A stretch of 64,000 bases of DNA from Candidatus Cacconaster equi (GTDB lineage: Bacteria; Bacteroidota; Bacteroidia; Bacteroidales; UBA932), in NCBI GenBank assembly GCA_018065895.1, contig JAGHSK010000027.1, forward strand, positions 1 to 64,000, read 5' to 3'. A program made the position numbers and the translations under genes. Under the pieces are notes generated by a model that worked only from the letters and a program-made list of their open reading frames with translations, made no database searches and had not been told where the DNA came from. Shown in pieces: positions 15,584 through 23,689 of this stretch. Within the stretch, counting starts at the first letter, position 1; every line of letters begins with the position of its first letter.

Positions 15584-18500
15584 TTAATAGAGCTGTACAG
15601 CGCATAACGCCGCACGGTACTCTATGCATTTGTCGATATACTCCTCATCGGCTGTACGGACATCAAGCTCCGCCTTCAGCAAATCAGAGAGCGTAGCCAT
15701 ACCGGCTTCGTAGTCCGCTCTGATTCTTGTTTCCGCTCCTCTGGCAGATTTCAAAGCGTCCTCTGCCACAAGAGCATCCTCATACGCTGTCTCAAGATCA
15801 AGGAACATCTTCTGTCGGCGCAACTCCAGTTGCGAGTCTATGAACTCCTTTTCGTTCTGCACCTTGCGCACCTCATTTTCATAGCGTTTCGCCTTGAAAA
15901 TCATTTTTCCGAGACCAGTGATGGGAATCTTCACGGAAGCAAATGCAATTCCATTGAATTTGCCTCCGGCATACGACCCCTGAATGTCGGAATATCCATA
16001 CGAATAGCCTAATCCGACCTCGGGCAGGTACTCTCCTATCGCCATACGTTTCTCAAGATGCTTCGCCTCAAGATTTACATTCATAAGACGGGATTCCACA
16101 GGAACTTTTTCCGATATCGAGGCTATGGTCTTTGCCGGATCTTCCAGAATATCGATCCTGTCGGTGAATGCCATACTGTCAATTTCACGGAATGTGCAGT
16201 TTACCCCTATGGAGTTGAAAAGATTGATTTTCGCCAGTCTCAACCCACCACGCAGCTTCACTTCAGCCGCGGCAAGTTCTTTCTTTTTCAATGTAACCAT
16301 CTCCACATCGGATTCGAGGGCAAGCCCGGCGCTCCTTGCAGAGAGAACATCCTTGTAAAGAGAGTCGAGAAGCCTTTTTCCTGCCTGAAGAGTCTTCTGC
16401 TTCTCCTGAAGCGATACCACAAGCCAATACTTCTTCTCCATATCTTCCCGTGTATCTCTCTCCTTCATTGCAAGTTGGAGTTCAGCCGCCTCAACGCCCA
16501 CCGATGCCAGGCGATTGCCATTTACAACCCTGCCACCGGCATACAACGGTTGTATGGCTGTAGCCATACCCATAAATCCATACTTGAACATCGAATATTC
16601 CGGTTTGATGCCATTCTGATAAGCCCAATCCGAAACCGCATTACGGATATTCCAGGCGGCATCACTGGTTCCCAGGACATCGGTCAGAGTGATGTTGAGC
16701 ATAGGATTTATGGCGTGGAAACTTAATCCATTGATATTCACGTCGGGAAAATATGACCAGACAGCCTCACTTTTCTGAGCCTTGGCAGATGATATGTCAA
16801 GGCGTGAATTGCGCAGATAAGGGTTGTTGCGACCGCTCATATCGAGGCACTGTTCAAGGCTCCATTCACGAGGGAGAGTCTCCGCTACCGGAGTTTTTTC
16901 CTGTCCGAACACACTGAGTGACAAGCACAGCAGCACCGCCACCGAGACCAGTTTGCCGCATCCATTCCCACATTTGTCCGAACTTCTGAACAACAGCCAG
17001 TATGACACAGGCATCACGAGAACTATCAGCCAGATTGAAAGCAGCGTGCCGAATGCGATTATGATACCCATAGGCATCCACATGAGGTCGCCGCTGAGAA
17101 TCATCGGAAGGACACCCAGGGCAGTAGTGCAGGACGTAAGGAAAATAGGCCTCATTCGCCGCTGTCCGGCGAGCATCGCCGCATCATAGACACTGTATCC
17201 CTTTTCAAATCGAAGTTCTTCCGCGTATTCAAACATGATTATTCCATTTCTTACAATAATGCCCACAAGGCTGATCAGGCCGAGAACGGCAGTTATAGTG
17301 AAATCCATTCCGAAAATCCAAAGTCCGAGAGACGCTCCGAAGAGGCACAACAGACTCAGAACCATCGTAAGAATGGCTATGCTCACTTTCCTGAAATGTA
17401 TGAGCAGGAAAAGGAAAAGCACCATTACCGCTGCGACAAAGCTCCACGCAATTCCTGGCAGAACCACTTCATTAGTCCTGTTCAGACCGCCATAGACTAT
17501 TTCAGCACCTTTCGGAAGCGCAGGTTTGATGTTCCTGCTGATATACCTGTCAAGCTTTTTCATGGCAGCGGGCTGGCTCTGCCCCATTCTCATATCGGCA
17601 TATACAGTTATTCCGTCATCACCGCTGTAGCGAGGGAGCTGAGGATAGCTCCATCCTGGAATCACTTCCGCCACTTGCGACAAAGGCACGGATTCGTACG
17701 GTTTCAACCCCGGAACAAGCAACGACCCGATGTCGGAATAATCCATTCCGCCGTCAAACGAGTTGCAATATATGTTTACAGGAACCTTCTTGTCATCCTC
17801 AAACAAAGTAGCCACCGTGTATCCGTTGAATACCCCGCCCAACGACAATGCCAGCATCGCCCTGTTCATTCCGAGCCGGGAGGCCTCATCCTGATCGACC
17901 TCAACGTTAACTCTCGCAACGAAATCATCACAGTCGCTATGCACCCATTTCAACATATTTTCCATTCCATACATATAACTGCGTATGCTGTCGGCCAAAG
18001 GCTTCAATTCCTCGACAGGGGCGCCTTTCAATGTGATGGCTATTGCTCCGTCAGCCTCGTAGTCCATCTGCTTGAAATGGATGAGGGCATCCGGGAACCA
18101 ATGTTCGTATTTTGCCTCCATCACCTTGAGCGCCTCCACTGTGGCCCGGTTCGACTTGGTGTTGACAATCAGCTGAGCGACATTGTCACCCGGGAGCGCC
18201 GGAGAGTACGTACAATGAAAGCGTGGAGCGCTTTCTCCCACGAATGCCGTGACGGAAACGATTTTAGAAGTGTCGGCAAGCATCATCTTCGTCAAAGAAT
18301 CAGCGACTTCTGACGTTCTTTCAAGGGATGAGTTGTCGTCCAGGAATATCTCCACGGCAAAACAGTCCCGAGCCAGTTTCGGCATCATCTGGATATTGAT
18401 CCGCGAAAACATCATTACACCTAGCAGGACAGCAACTGCTCCCATACCCACCGTCAAGGCAGGATGTCTGAAGCATCTGGCCTCTCCCTTGTCGTAGATA

Positions 18501-20068
18501 CGCTGCATGAAGGCAAAGAACCTGCGCTGCATCCTGCTCAGCATATTCTCGCCTTTCACACTGCCTGACGATATGAATCTGATTTCAAGGGATGGAACGA
18601 CCAGCATTGCGTATGCCAGCGAGCACCCCAGCGCTATGGCTATGATCCAAGGGAATGAATGGATGAAATCTCCAAGATAATCCGTAATCAGGAGTCTTGT
18701 CGGGAAGAACATCGCGCTTATGGCGAAAGTGGCCATAAACATCGGCATGAAGAGTTCTCTCGAACTTTCGACAGCTGCCTCGCGGCGGTCCATCCCGTTT
18801 CCCAACTTGTGCATATAGCCGTCCATCGTGATGATGGAGTCATCCACAATCATACCCAGCACCACTATCAGTGCGGCAAGCGTAACGGTATTGAGCTGCA
18901 TCCCGGTAAAGTACATAACCGCCATTGTGACAGCTGTGCACACAGGCACTCCTGACCCTGCTATCAGGGCAGAACGCAGCGGAAACAGCATAAGCATCAC
19001 GAATATCACCACGAGCATCGATATGAGCAGATCACGCAGGAATCCCGTGATTGAATGTTTCACGACCTTCGGCTGATCGGTGATACGGCTCAATTTCACT
19101 GAATCCGGCATGTCCTCCCTGAACTCGGAGAGTACCTTCTCCACTTCTTTTCCGAAAGTCACCACATTGTTGTCGGAGTGCATCGACACATTCACCACAA
19201 GGGCATTGTGACCGTTGTACGCAACATATGGAGCCGGTGTCTTATATCGTCTGTCTATCTTTGCGATATCCTTCATTCTCAAGACATTCCCCGCAGGATC
19301 GACATACACCACCCTGTCTTCCACCTCCTGCTCGTTTGTCACGGTAGCGGAGACGTGTACCGGAGACTTGACGGGACCGTTCCTGAATGTGCTGAAAGAG
19401 GCCCCAAGTGTGGATGACTGATAATCAAGCATCAGTTTCGCAGGGCTGATTCCATATGTGGAGAGCCTCTCCAAATCGATGTTCACTGCTATCTCCTCCT
19501 CCTGTGCGCCCAGAACACTGGCCTGCGAAAGGGCGGGAATACGTTTTAGTCTGACACATAAATCATTTGCATAGCCGAGAAGTTCTGAATATCCTTTGTC
19601 GTCAGACTCCATTGCAATCAGCAACGAACTTGTCTCGCTGAAATCATCCAGCACCACTATGGCGGCAACTCCCACCGGGAGCGTCATCCTGGCGGCATCA
19701 AGTCTGTGACGTATCTTCGACCAGACCTGGTCTTTCATGGATGCCGATGGAATTATGTCGAGGTATATGTAGCATATGCCGTCTTTCGAGTATGACTTCA
19801 CCGACGACCGTTTTACTTCCGGTATGGAGAACAGCACCTGTTCGAGTGGTTCGGTCAGTTGTGCCTTCACCTCTTCAGCACTGGCTCCGGGGTAAATGCC
19901 GGCTACAAGTCCGAGTTTTATTTCGAATGGCGGGAACTCGTCGCGATTCATCCTGATCAGGCCTGCTATGCCGACAGCAATCAGCAACGCCACAACGGCA
20001 CCGACCACCTTCTTGTGGTCAAGCGCCCAAGTGACAAGATTAAACTCTCTTCTGCCTTTCCTATCCAT
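15584..20068 (-). CDS. RND efflux pump fused to TolC-type outer-membrane factor
   Basis: One uninterrupted 1494-residue frame. Residues 1-1030 are an AcrB/HAE-type RND permease: TM1 near 15-35, large periplasmic loops (PGASAEEVKAQLTEPLEQVL), and the proton-relay Asp pair in VVLGMIVDDSIITMDGYM. Residues 1035-1055 form a Sec signal peptide-like segment (KLVSVAVLLCLSLSVFGQ) after a basic loop. Residues 1056-1494 are a TolC-family outer-membrane factor with WSLEQCLDMSGRNNPYL, long helices and AQLY-like end. The topology would place the second signal inside the membrane, with signal peptidase I able to release a mature outer-membrane factor. It follows the adaptor gene (14 bases between them), completing a tripartite pump. 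RND-TolC fusions of the CusA type are known in Bacteroidetes; this HAE-type version is less familiar. The substrate is unknown. Confidence 0.9.
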   Translation of the reverse strand: MDRKGRREFNLVTWALDHKKVVGAVVALLIAVGIAGLIRMNRDEFPPFEIKLGLVAGIYPGASAEEVKAQLTEPLEQVLFSIPEVKRSSVKSYSKDGICYIYLDIIPSASMKDQVWSKIRHRLDAARMTLPVGVAAIVVLDDFSETSSLLIAMESDDKGYSELLGYANDLCVRLKRIPALSQASVLGAQEEEIAVNIDLERLSTYGISPAKLMLDYQSSTLGASFSTFRNGPVKSPVHVSATVTNEQEVEDRVVYVDPAGNVLRMKDIAKIDRRYKTPAPYVAYNGHNALVVNVSMHSDNNVVTFGKEVEKVLSEFREDMPDSVKLSRITDQPKVVKHSITGFLRDLLISMLVVIFVMLMLFPLRSALIAGSGVPVCTAVTMAVMYFTGMQLNTVTLAALIVVLGMIVDDSIITMDGYMHKLGNGMDRREAAVESSRELFMPMFMATFAISAMFFPTRLLITDYLGDFIHSFPWIIAIALGCSLAYAMLVVPSLEIRFISSGSVKGENMLSRMQRRFFAFMQRIYDKGEARCFRHPALTVGMGAVAVLLGVMMFSRINIQMMPKLARDCFAVEIFLDDNSSLERTSEVADSLTKMMLADTSKIVSVTAFVGESAPRFHCTYSPALPGDNVAQLIVNTKSNRATVEALKVMEAKYEHWFPDALIHFKQMDYEADGAIAITLKGAPVEELKPLADSIRSYMYGMENMLKWVHSDCDDFVARVNVEVDQDEASRLGMNRAMLALSLGGVFNGYTVATLFEDDKKVPVNIYCNSFDGGMDYSDIGSLLVPGLKPYESVPLSQVAEVIPGWSYPQLPRYSGDDGITVYADMRMGQSQPAAMKKLDRYISRNIKPALPKGAEIVYGGLNRTNEVVLPGIAWSFVAAVMVLFLFLLIHFRKVSIAILTMVLSLLCLFGASLGLWIFGMDFTITAVLGLISLVGIIVRNGIIMFEYAEELRFEKGYSVYDAAMLAGQRRMRPIFLTSCTTALGVLPMILSGDLMWMPMGIIIAFGTLLSIWLIVLVMPVSYWLLFRSSDKCGNGCGKLVSVAVLLCLSLSVFGQEKTPVAETLPREWSLEQCLDMSGRNNPYLRNSRLDISSAKAQKSEAVWSYFPDVNINGLSFHAINPMLNITLTDVLGTSDAAWNIRNAVSDWAYQNGIKPEYSMFKYGFMGMATAIQPLYAGGRVVNGNRLASVGVEAAELQLAMKERDTREDMEKKYWLVVSLQEKQKTLQAGKRLLDSLYKDVLSARSAGLALESDVEMVTLKKKELAAAEVKLRGGLRLAKINLFNSIGVNCTFREIDSMAFTDRIDILEDPAKTIASISEKVPVESRLMNVNLEAKHLEKRMAIGEYLPEVGLGYSYGYSDIQGSYAGGKFNGIAFASVKIPITGLGKMIFKAKRYENEVRKVQNEKEFIDSQLELRRQKMFLDLETAYEDALVAEDALKSARGAETRIRADYEAGMATLSDLLKAELDVRTADEEYIDKCIEYRAALCAVQLY

Positions 20069-20082
20069 CTCTCCTCCTGATT

Positions 20083-21099
20083 CTATTCGATGACTTTCAT
20101 TCCGCCCGATACTTTCTGATATCCTTTCACAATGACCTTTTCGCCCTCTTCCAGTCCTTCCGTAACAACGACGCCCATACCGGAATAGCCTCCTGCAGTT
20201 ATCCTGCGTTTGGCTACAAAGCCTGACTCATACAGCCATACATATTTTCCGTCAGCATCGAGCTGGACGGCGTCTGCCGGCACAACAAGGGAATCGTCGC
20301 CCGTGCTTTCAAAACGCACCTTGGCCAGCATTCCCGGCATAAGGCGTTCGACTCTCTTTTCAAGTACAAGCGTGCAGGCATAGCTGTGTGTCAGTTTCGA
20401 AGAGAGGAGGTTTTTCTCTGTCACGCGGGCTTTGACTTCTGCAAGTCCGAGAGCCGGAATGTCAACAAGGGCCGTCGCACCGTTGCGTATGGAGTTTATT
20501 TCGTTCTCGTGAACCGAGATACGGATTTTGAGCTCTGAAAGGTCAATGATCGTCATTATCCTCTCCCCTGCCAGAACATCCACTCCGGCTGTCGGGAAGA
20601 CCTCGCTGACAACGCCTCTGTATGGTGCTTTCAATGAGCAGTCTTCCACTGCTTTGGCAGCGGATTCCATTGAAGCTTCGGCTTTGGCGAGCAGTGTCTG
20701 TATTTCAACCATCCTGGCCTCGGTCACACTTCCTGTGGAATAGACCTTGTTCACCCTTTCATATCCGTCCTGTGCCTGCTGCAAGTTCGCCTGTGCTATC
20801 TGGTATGCGCTTTCAACTGATTGCGACCTGATGACTGCCGTAACTGTCCCTTTTCCAACTACGGTTCCCTTGGATGCCTTGATCTCCTGCACCGTGCCGG
20901 GATATGGCGAGAGGAGTGTCACAGACTTTGCCGGAACCACCTCTCCCATATAGGAGTGACGGCTGATCGATGATGCGGAAGAAACTGTCATTGTTTCCAC
21001 CTTGACGGGAGCCTTCTCGCGTTTGCCGTGATGTTCCCCATTCGGTTGACAGGCGCAGAATGCGAAGATGGCAATCAGCAAAATATACAGTCTATTCAT
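20083..21099 (-). CDS. RND efflux periplasmic adaptor (membrane fusion protein)
   Basis: A 338-residue lipoprotein adaptor. Signal MNRLYILLIAIFAFCACQPN (lipobox FCAC). The barrel-sandwich halves are VKSVTLLSPYPGTVQEIKAS and LKAPYRGVVSEVFPTAGVDV; between them is the helical hairpin (YQIAQANLQQAQDGYERVNK); then come the beta-barrel and the membrane-proximal domain (VTEGLEEGEKVIVKGYQKV). It links the RND part to the outer-membrane factor encoded by the next gene. Its start overlaps the stop of the upstream lipoprotein gene by eight bases, so the three genes form a coupled operon. Confidence 0.93.
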   Translation of the reverse strand: MNRLYILLIAIFAFCACQPNGEHHGKREKAPVKVETMTVSSASSISRHSYMGEVVPAKSVTLLSPYPGTVQEIKASKGTVVGKGTVTAVIRSQSVESAYQIAQANLQQAQDGYERVNKVYSTGSVTEARMVEIQTLLAKAEASMESAAKAVEDCSLKAPYRGVVSEVFPTAGVDVLAGERIMTIIDLSELKIRISVHENEINSIRNGATALVDIPALGLAEVKARVTEKNLLSSKLTHSYACTLVLEKRVERLMPGMLAKVRFESTGDDSLVVPADAVQLDADGKYVWLYESGFVAKRRITAGGYSGMGVVVTEGLEEGEKVIVKGYQKVSGGMKVIE

Positions 21100-21613
21100 T
21101 TTCAGTGGCTATGCAGGTTACATATGATTTCGATATCTCGCCTTCTATCAGAAGGGTATTATATTTGCCTTTCACTTCCATGTCGAATATGATCATATTC
21201 TGGTAGCGGTGGCCGACACCTCCGATGGAGAGCATCATTGATATATCCTGTCCGAGTGGCGTCATATCGGGGTAAACGATCATCTGGCGTTCCACCGGAG
21301 CAAGGGTTATGGCATCATTCGTAGCTGTGGCATCGAACACGACCGGGTTTCCGCCTGTTATGTTCATTGTCACCTTCATGCTGCCGTTCTTGTTCGCTAC
21401 GATATGCATCTGTCCGCTTTCATTGGGCAGATGACGGATGAACGAGGTGTCGCGCAGGGGCTCTTCTTTCAGGAGCGGTTTGGCTTTGCCAGAGATCTCG
21501 ACGTAACCTCCTGTTTTGAATGAAAAATTCCCCTTGAAGGCATCGGGGCCGGTTTTCTGGCATCCCGCGAGTACCAGGCAAACTGCAATTAGTGGAAACA
21601 GTATCTTTTTCAT
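21092..21613 (-). CDS. Lipoprotein of unknown function heading the efflux operon
   Basis: A 173-residue lipoprotein (MKKILFPLIAVCLVLAGCQK, lipobox LAGC). The mature part is a beta-rich domain with TGGYVEISGKAKPLL, MKVTMNITGGNPVVFDAT and VKGKYNTLLIEGEISKSYVT. I did not recognise the family. It is the first gene of the lipoprotein-adaptor-RND/TolC operon, with an 8-base overlap to the adaptor, which suggests a role in the pump or its sensing; that is inference from context. The start at 21613 is supported by the signal peptide and promoter position; a longer frame to 21724 crosses the promoter. Confidence 0.75.
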   Translation of the reverse strand: MKKILFPLIAVCLVLAGCQKTGPDAFKGNFSFKTGGYVEISGKAKPLLKEEPLRDTSFIRHLPNESGQMHIVANKNGSMKVTMNITGGNPVVFDATATNDAITLAPVERQMIVYPDMTPLGQDISMMLSIGGVGHRYQNMIIFDMEVKGKYNTLLIEGEISKSYVTCIATENE

Positions 21614-21627
21614 TTTATAATTATTTC

Positions 21628-21635
21628 TATTTTTG
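21628..21635 (+). promoter_or_regulatory. -7 box (TATTTTTG) for the DUF2147 gene
   Basis: TAnnTTTG match on the plus strand, 33 bases before ATG 21669. It abuts its own mirror image at 21636-21643. Confidence 0.55.
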
Positions 21636-21643
21636 CAAAAATA
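21636..21643 (-). promoter_or_regulatory. -7 box (TATTTTTG) for the efflux operon
   Basis: TAnnTTTG match on the minus strand, 22 bases before the lipoprotein start codon at 21613. Together with 21628-21635 it makes a perfect 16-base palindrome. Confidence 0.55.
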
Positions 21644-21668
21644 CACATTTATCAGTAAATTTATCATT

Positions 21669-22124
21669 ATGACAAGATACATTTGTTTCATAATCTTTAT
21701 GCTGGCGGCAACAACCGCAATCAATGCTCAGAATCTGAATGGAAATGGCGACAACATTGTCGGCAAATACGAAGCCACCCTTAACAAGGACAGTTTCAAG
21801 GTCAACATTACAAAGAATGCCGATGGTTCGTACAGGGGCCAGCTTTTCTGGGTGAAGGATGCTTTCGACAAGGATGGGAAGAAGTTGTGCGATGAAAATA
21901 ATCCGGACAAGAGTCTTCGCAATGTTCCTTGTGATCGGATTGTGATTTTCGACGGGTTGAAATATAATGCCGCAAAGCAGCGATGGGACTCCACCAAGAT
22001 ATACGAGCCTCGTCGCGGCATCAAGGCGAATCTTGTCTGCCGTTTCGAGGCTGACGGTCGTCTGAAGGTCAAAGGGAGTCTCGGCCCGATTGGTGAGAGC
22101 CACCTCTGGACACGTCTGAAATAG
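21669..22124 (+). CDS. Exported DUF2147 family protein
   Basis: 151 residues: a signal peptide (MTRYICFIIFMLAATTAINAQ, cleavage after INA) then a DUF2147 domain: NIVGKYEATLNKDSFKVNIT, YRGQLFWVKDAFDKDGKKLC, NPDKSLRNVPC and KIYEPRRGIKANLVCRFEAD, ending LGPIGESHLWTRL. Family members are small exported lipocalin-like beta proteins of unknown function. It is divergent from the efflux operon and shares its palindromic promoter, so the two may be co-regulated. It ends 15 bases before a convergent lipoprotein gene. Confidence 0.88.
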   Translation: MTRYICFIIFMLAATTAINAQNLNGNGDNIVGKYEATLNKDSFKVNITKNADGSYRGQLFWVKDAFDKDGKKLCDENNPDKSLRNVPCDRIVIFDGLKYNAAKQRWDSTKIYEPRRGIKANLVCRFEADGRLKVKGSLGPIGESHLWTRLK

Positions 22125-22139
22125 TGTTGGAAGAACCGC

Positions 22140-22919
22140 TTATGAATTATCCTGGCTGGTTGTAGTGGTACAGTCTCCGCTCCTGAAGGCGAGTTTGCAC
22201 CAGTCGAGAATATCATTTCCCTTGTATAGAGTTACTGAGGCATTTCCCGTAATCTTCAAGTCGGTCGTCGTGTAAAACTGTAACATTGAGTACGAAGGCG
22301 TAGTGATTTCTTTTACGCTCAACTCTCCTTCACTCTTGAATGAAGACCGGAATTCATCCTTGCCTTCTTCGTAGTTGCCCGTAAACGACACTGTCCAGCA
22401 TTTCTCTTCCGATGCATTAATGGAGACTTTCGTAAGAAATGCAATCTTTGAGGCTTTGATAAAAGCGCTCACTGCGCTCTTATCTTCAGAAAGAGCTCCG
22501 TTGACAGACCAATATCCTTCGCCAGCACTGATTTCGTAAATGAATTCTGCCGGATTGATATAATTGTGCGGTAATCGTTTCAATTTCCACAGCACTCCTT
22601 CCTCGTCAAGGTTCCTGCCTCCTGTATCAAAAGTCCCGAACGATTCGATAGTAAATTTACCATCACTTTCAGGGATGATATCGTTGTACTTGCTCTCTTT
22701 CTTTCCGGCGTCATCTTCTTTGAGGTATGCATTCAAATGCAGAGCCCCCTTTACCGCCACCGTTGAGTAGAGTGTTGCGGGAACGCACAGATTCTTGGAA
22801 AAGGAACCTATTTCGTATGCTGTTCTCTTTGAGTAGAGATTGTCATATGGTAAATCTAAGCAGCTGCTTACAAGGAAGGCAGCAAAGAACGCCGCAATAA
22901 TTTTTTTCATTGTTCGCAT
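22140..22919 (-). CDS. Lipoprotein of unknown function
   Basis: 259 residues with a lipoprotein signal (MKKIIAAFFAAFLVSSCLDL, lipobox VSSC, one or two codons after the first Met). The mature part is beta-rich (FTIESFGTFDTGGRN, EISAGEGYWSVNGALSED, KCWTVSFTGNYEEGKDEFRS). The family is not recognised. The start at 22919 overlaps the stop of the upstream barrel gene as TGATG, which suggests translational coupling; a start at 22910 is the alternative. Confidence 0.72.
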   Translation of the reverse strand: MRTMKKIIAAFFAAFLVSSCLDLPYDNLYSKRTAYEIGSFSKNLCVPATLYSTVAVKGALHLNAYLKEDDAGKKESKYNDIIPESDGKFTIESFGTFDTGGRNLDEEGVLWKLKRLPHNYINPAEFIYEISAGEGYWSVNGALSEDKSAVSAFIKASKIAFLTKVSINASEEKCWTVSFTGNYEEGKDEFRSSFKSEGELSVKEITTPSYSMLQFYTTTDLKITGNASVTLYKGNDILDWCKLAFRSGDCTTTTSQDNS

Positions 22920-23518
22920 CAGAATTTATATCCTATACCAAACTGAATACCTGAATAAAGATGTCCGAATCCGAGTTCTGCAAAGCCGAAGAAGCTTTTT
23001 CCGACTTCCACTCCTATCGGGACAAATTGCAATGCTACTGATACACTGCTCTTCAAGTCGCAGTATCCACAGATTCCAATTCCCACACTTCCATAGAGCC
23101 TTACCCACTCCCTGTAAAGTGCAGTGAATCTGGCTTCAGGTATGAAGCATATCATACAGTCCGTCACCTTTCCCGTCGGGGCTTCTTTCAATGCGTCAAA
23201 TGTGGAATAACTCACCGGAGTGAATCCTATCGATGATTCCAAAGCAAACCATTTCTTGAAAGAATATGAGAAGGATGCACCGAAAATTCCAGGACTCTTC
23301 ACGTCTGATGTGTAGTCGCTGTAGATATACGCCATTGATTCACCGACTTTGTATCTGCCCCTGACGAAGACCGGGGAATAGTTCCTATACCAATTTGTCT
23401 GGATTTGCGTGGATGGGCTGTACCAGGTTTTGACCGTGAATCTTTTAAAATCCTGTCCATACGACTGCACAACTGCCAGCATCAGTGTGGCGATTAAAAC
23501 AACTGTCCGCTTGTTCAT
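22919..23518 (-). CDS. Outer-membrane beta-barrel protein
   Basis: 199 residues with a Sec signal (MNKRTVVLIATLMLAVVQSYGQ) and amphipathic strands such as VFVRGRYKVGESMAYIYSDY, IFGASFSYSFKKWFALESS and a C-terminal strand GIQFGIGYKF ending in Phe, as expected for BAM-inserted barrels. Function is unknown. The start at 23518 was chosen because the longer frame (to 23569) crosses the promoter. It is coupled to the downstream lipoprotein gene. Confidence 0.78.
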   Translation of the reverse strand: MNKRTVVLIATLMLAVVQSYGQDFKRFTVKTWYSPSTQIQTNWYRNYSPVFVRGRYKVGESMAYIYSDYTSDVKSPGIFGASFSYSFKKWFALESSIGFTPVSYSTFDALKEAPTGKVTDCMICFIPEARFTALYREWVRLYGSVGIGICGYCDLKSSVSVALQFVPIGVEVGKSFFGFAELGFGHLYSGIQFGIGYKF

Positions 23519-23536
23519 ATTTAAAGACTTTCCAAA

Positions 23537-23544
23537 CAAAGGTA
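23537..23544 (-). promoter_or_regulatory. -7 box for the barrel-lipoprotein pair
   Basis: Reads TACCTTTG on the minus strand, 19 bases before the start codon at 23518. Confidence 0.5.
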
Positions 23545-23560
23545 TAAATTTTTGGTCATT

Positions 23561-23632
23561 CTGCCACAAAAAAGGGCTTCAACGTGGCAGAAATGGGCAT
23601 TTGTCAACAAACTGCCACGCAAAAGCGCTTTT
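23561..23632. repeat. Repeated inverted motif CTGCCAC/GTGGCAG and a 12-base palindrome
   Basis: CTGCCAC (23561-23567), its inverse GTGGCAG (23584-23590) and a second CTGCCACG (23612-23619) lie in a 171-base gap between two minus-strand genes. The middle copy can pair with either outer copy (8 bp with the second). It is followed by the perfect palindrome AAAAGCGCTTTT (23621-23632). This could be a terminator for the upstream phosphoesterase gene, an mRNA switch, or a protein-binding site. Confidence 0.4.
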
Positions 23633-23689
23633 CTGTGACAATCGTCATTCCAATGCTATCGTTGAATGGGATACGTCTGAACTGTCACC

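Noticed and set aside
17396-18313. 305-codon open frame on the plus strand inside the RND gene
   Set aside because: Antisense to a conserved pump domain, with unusual composition (many His/Arg) and no family resemblance.
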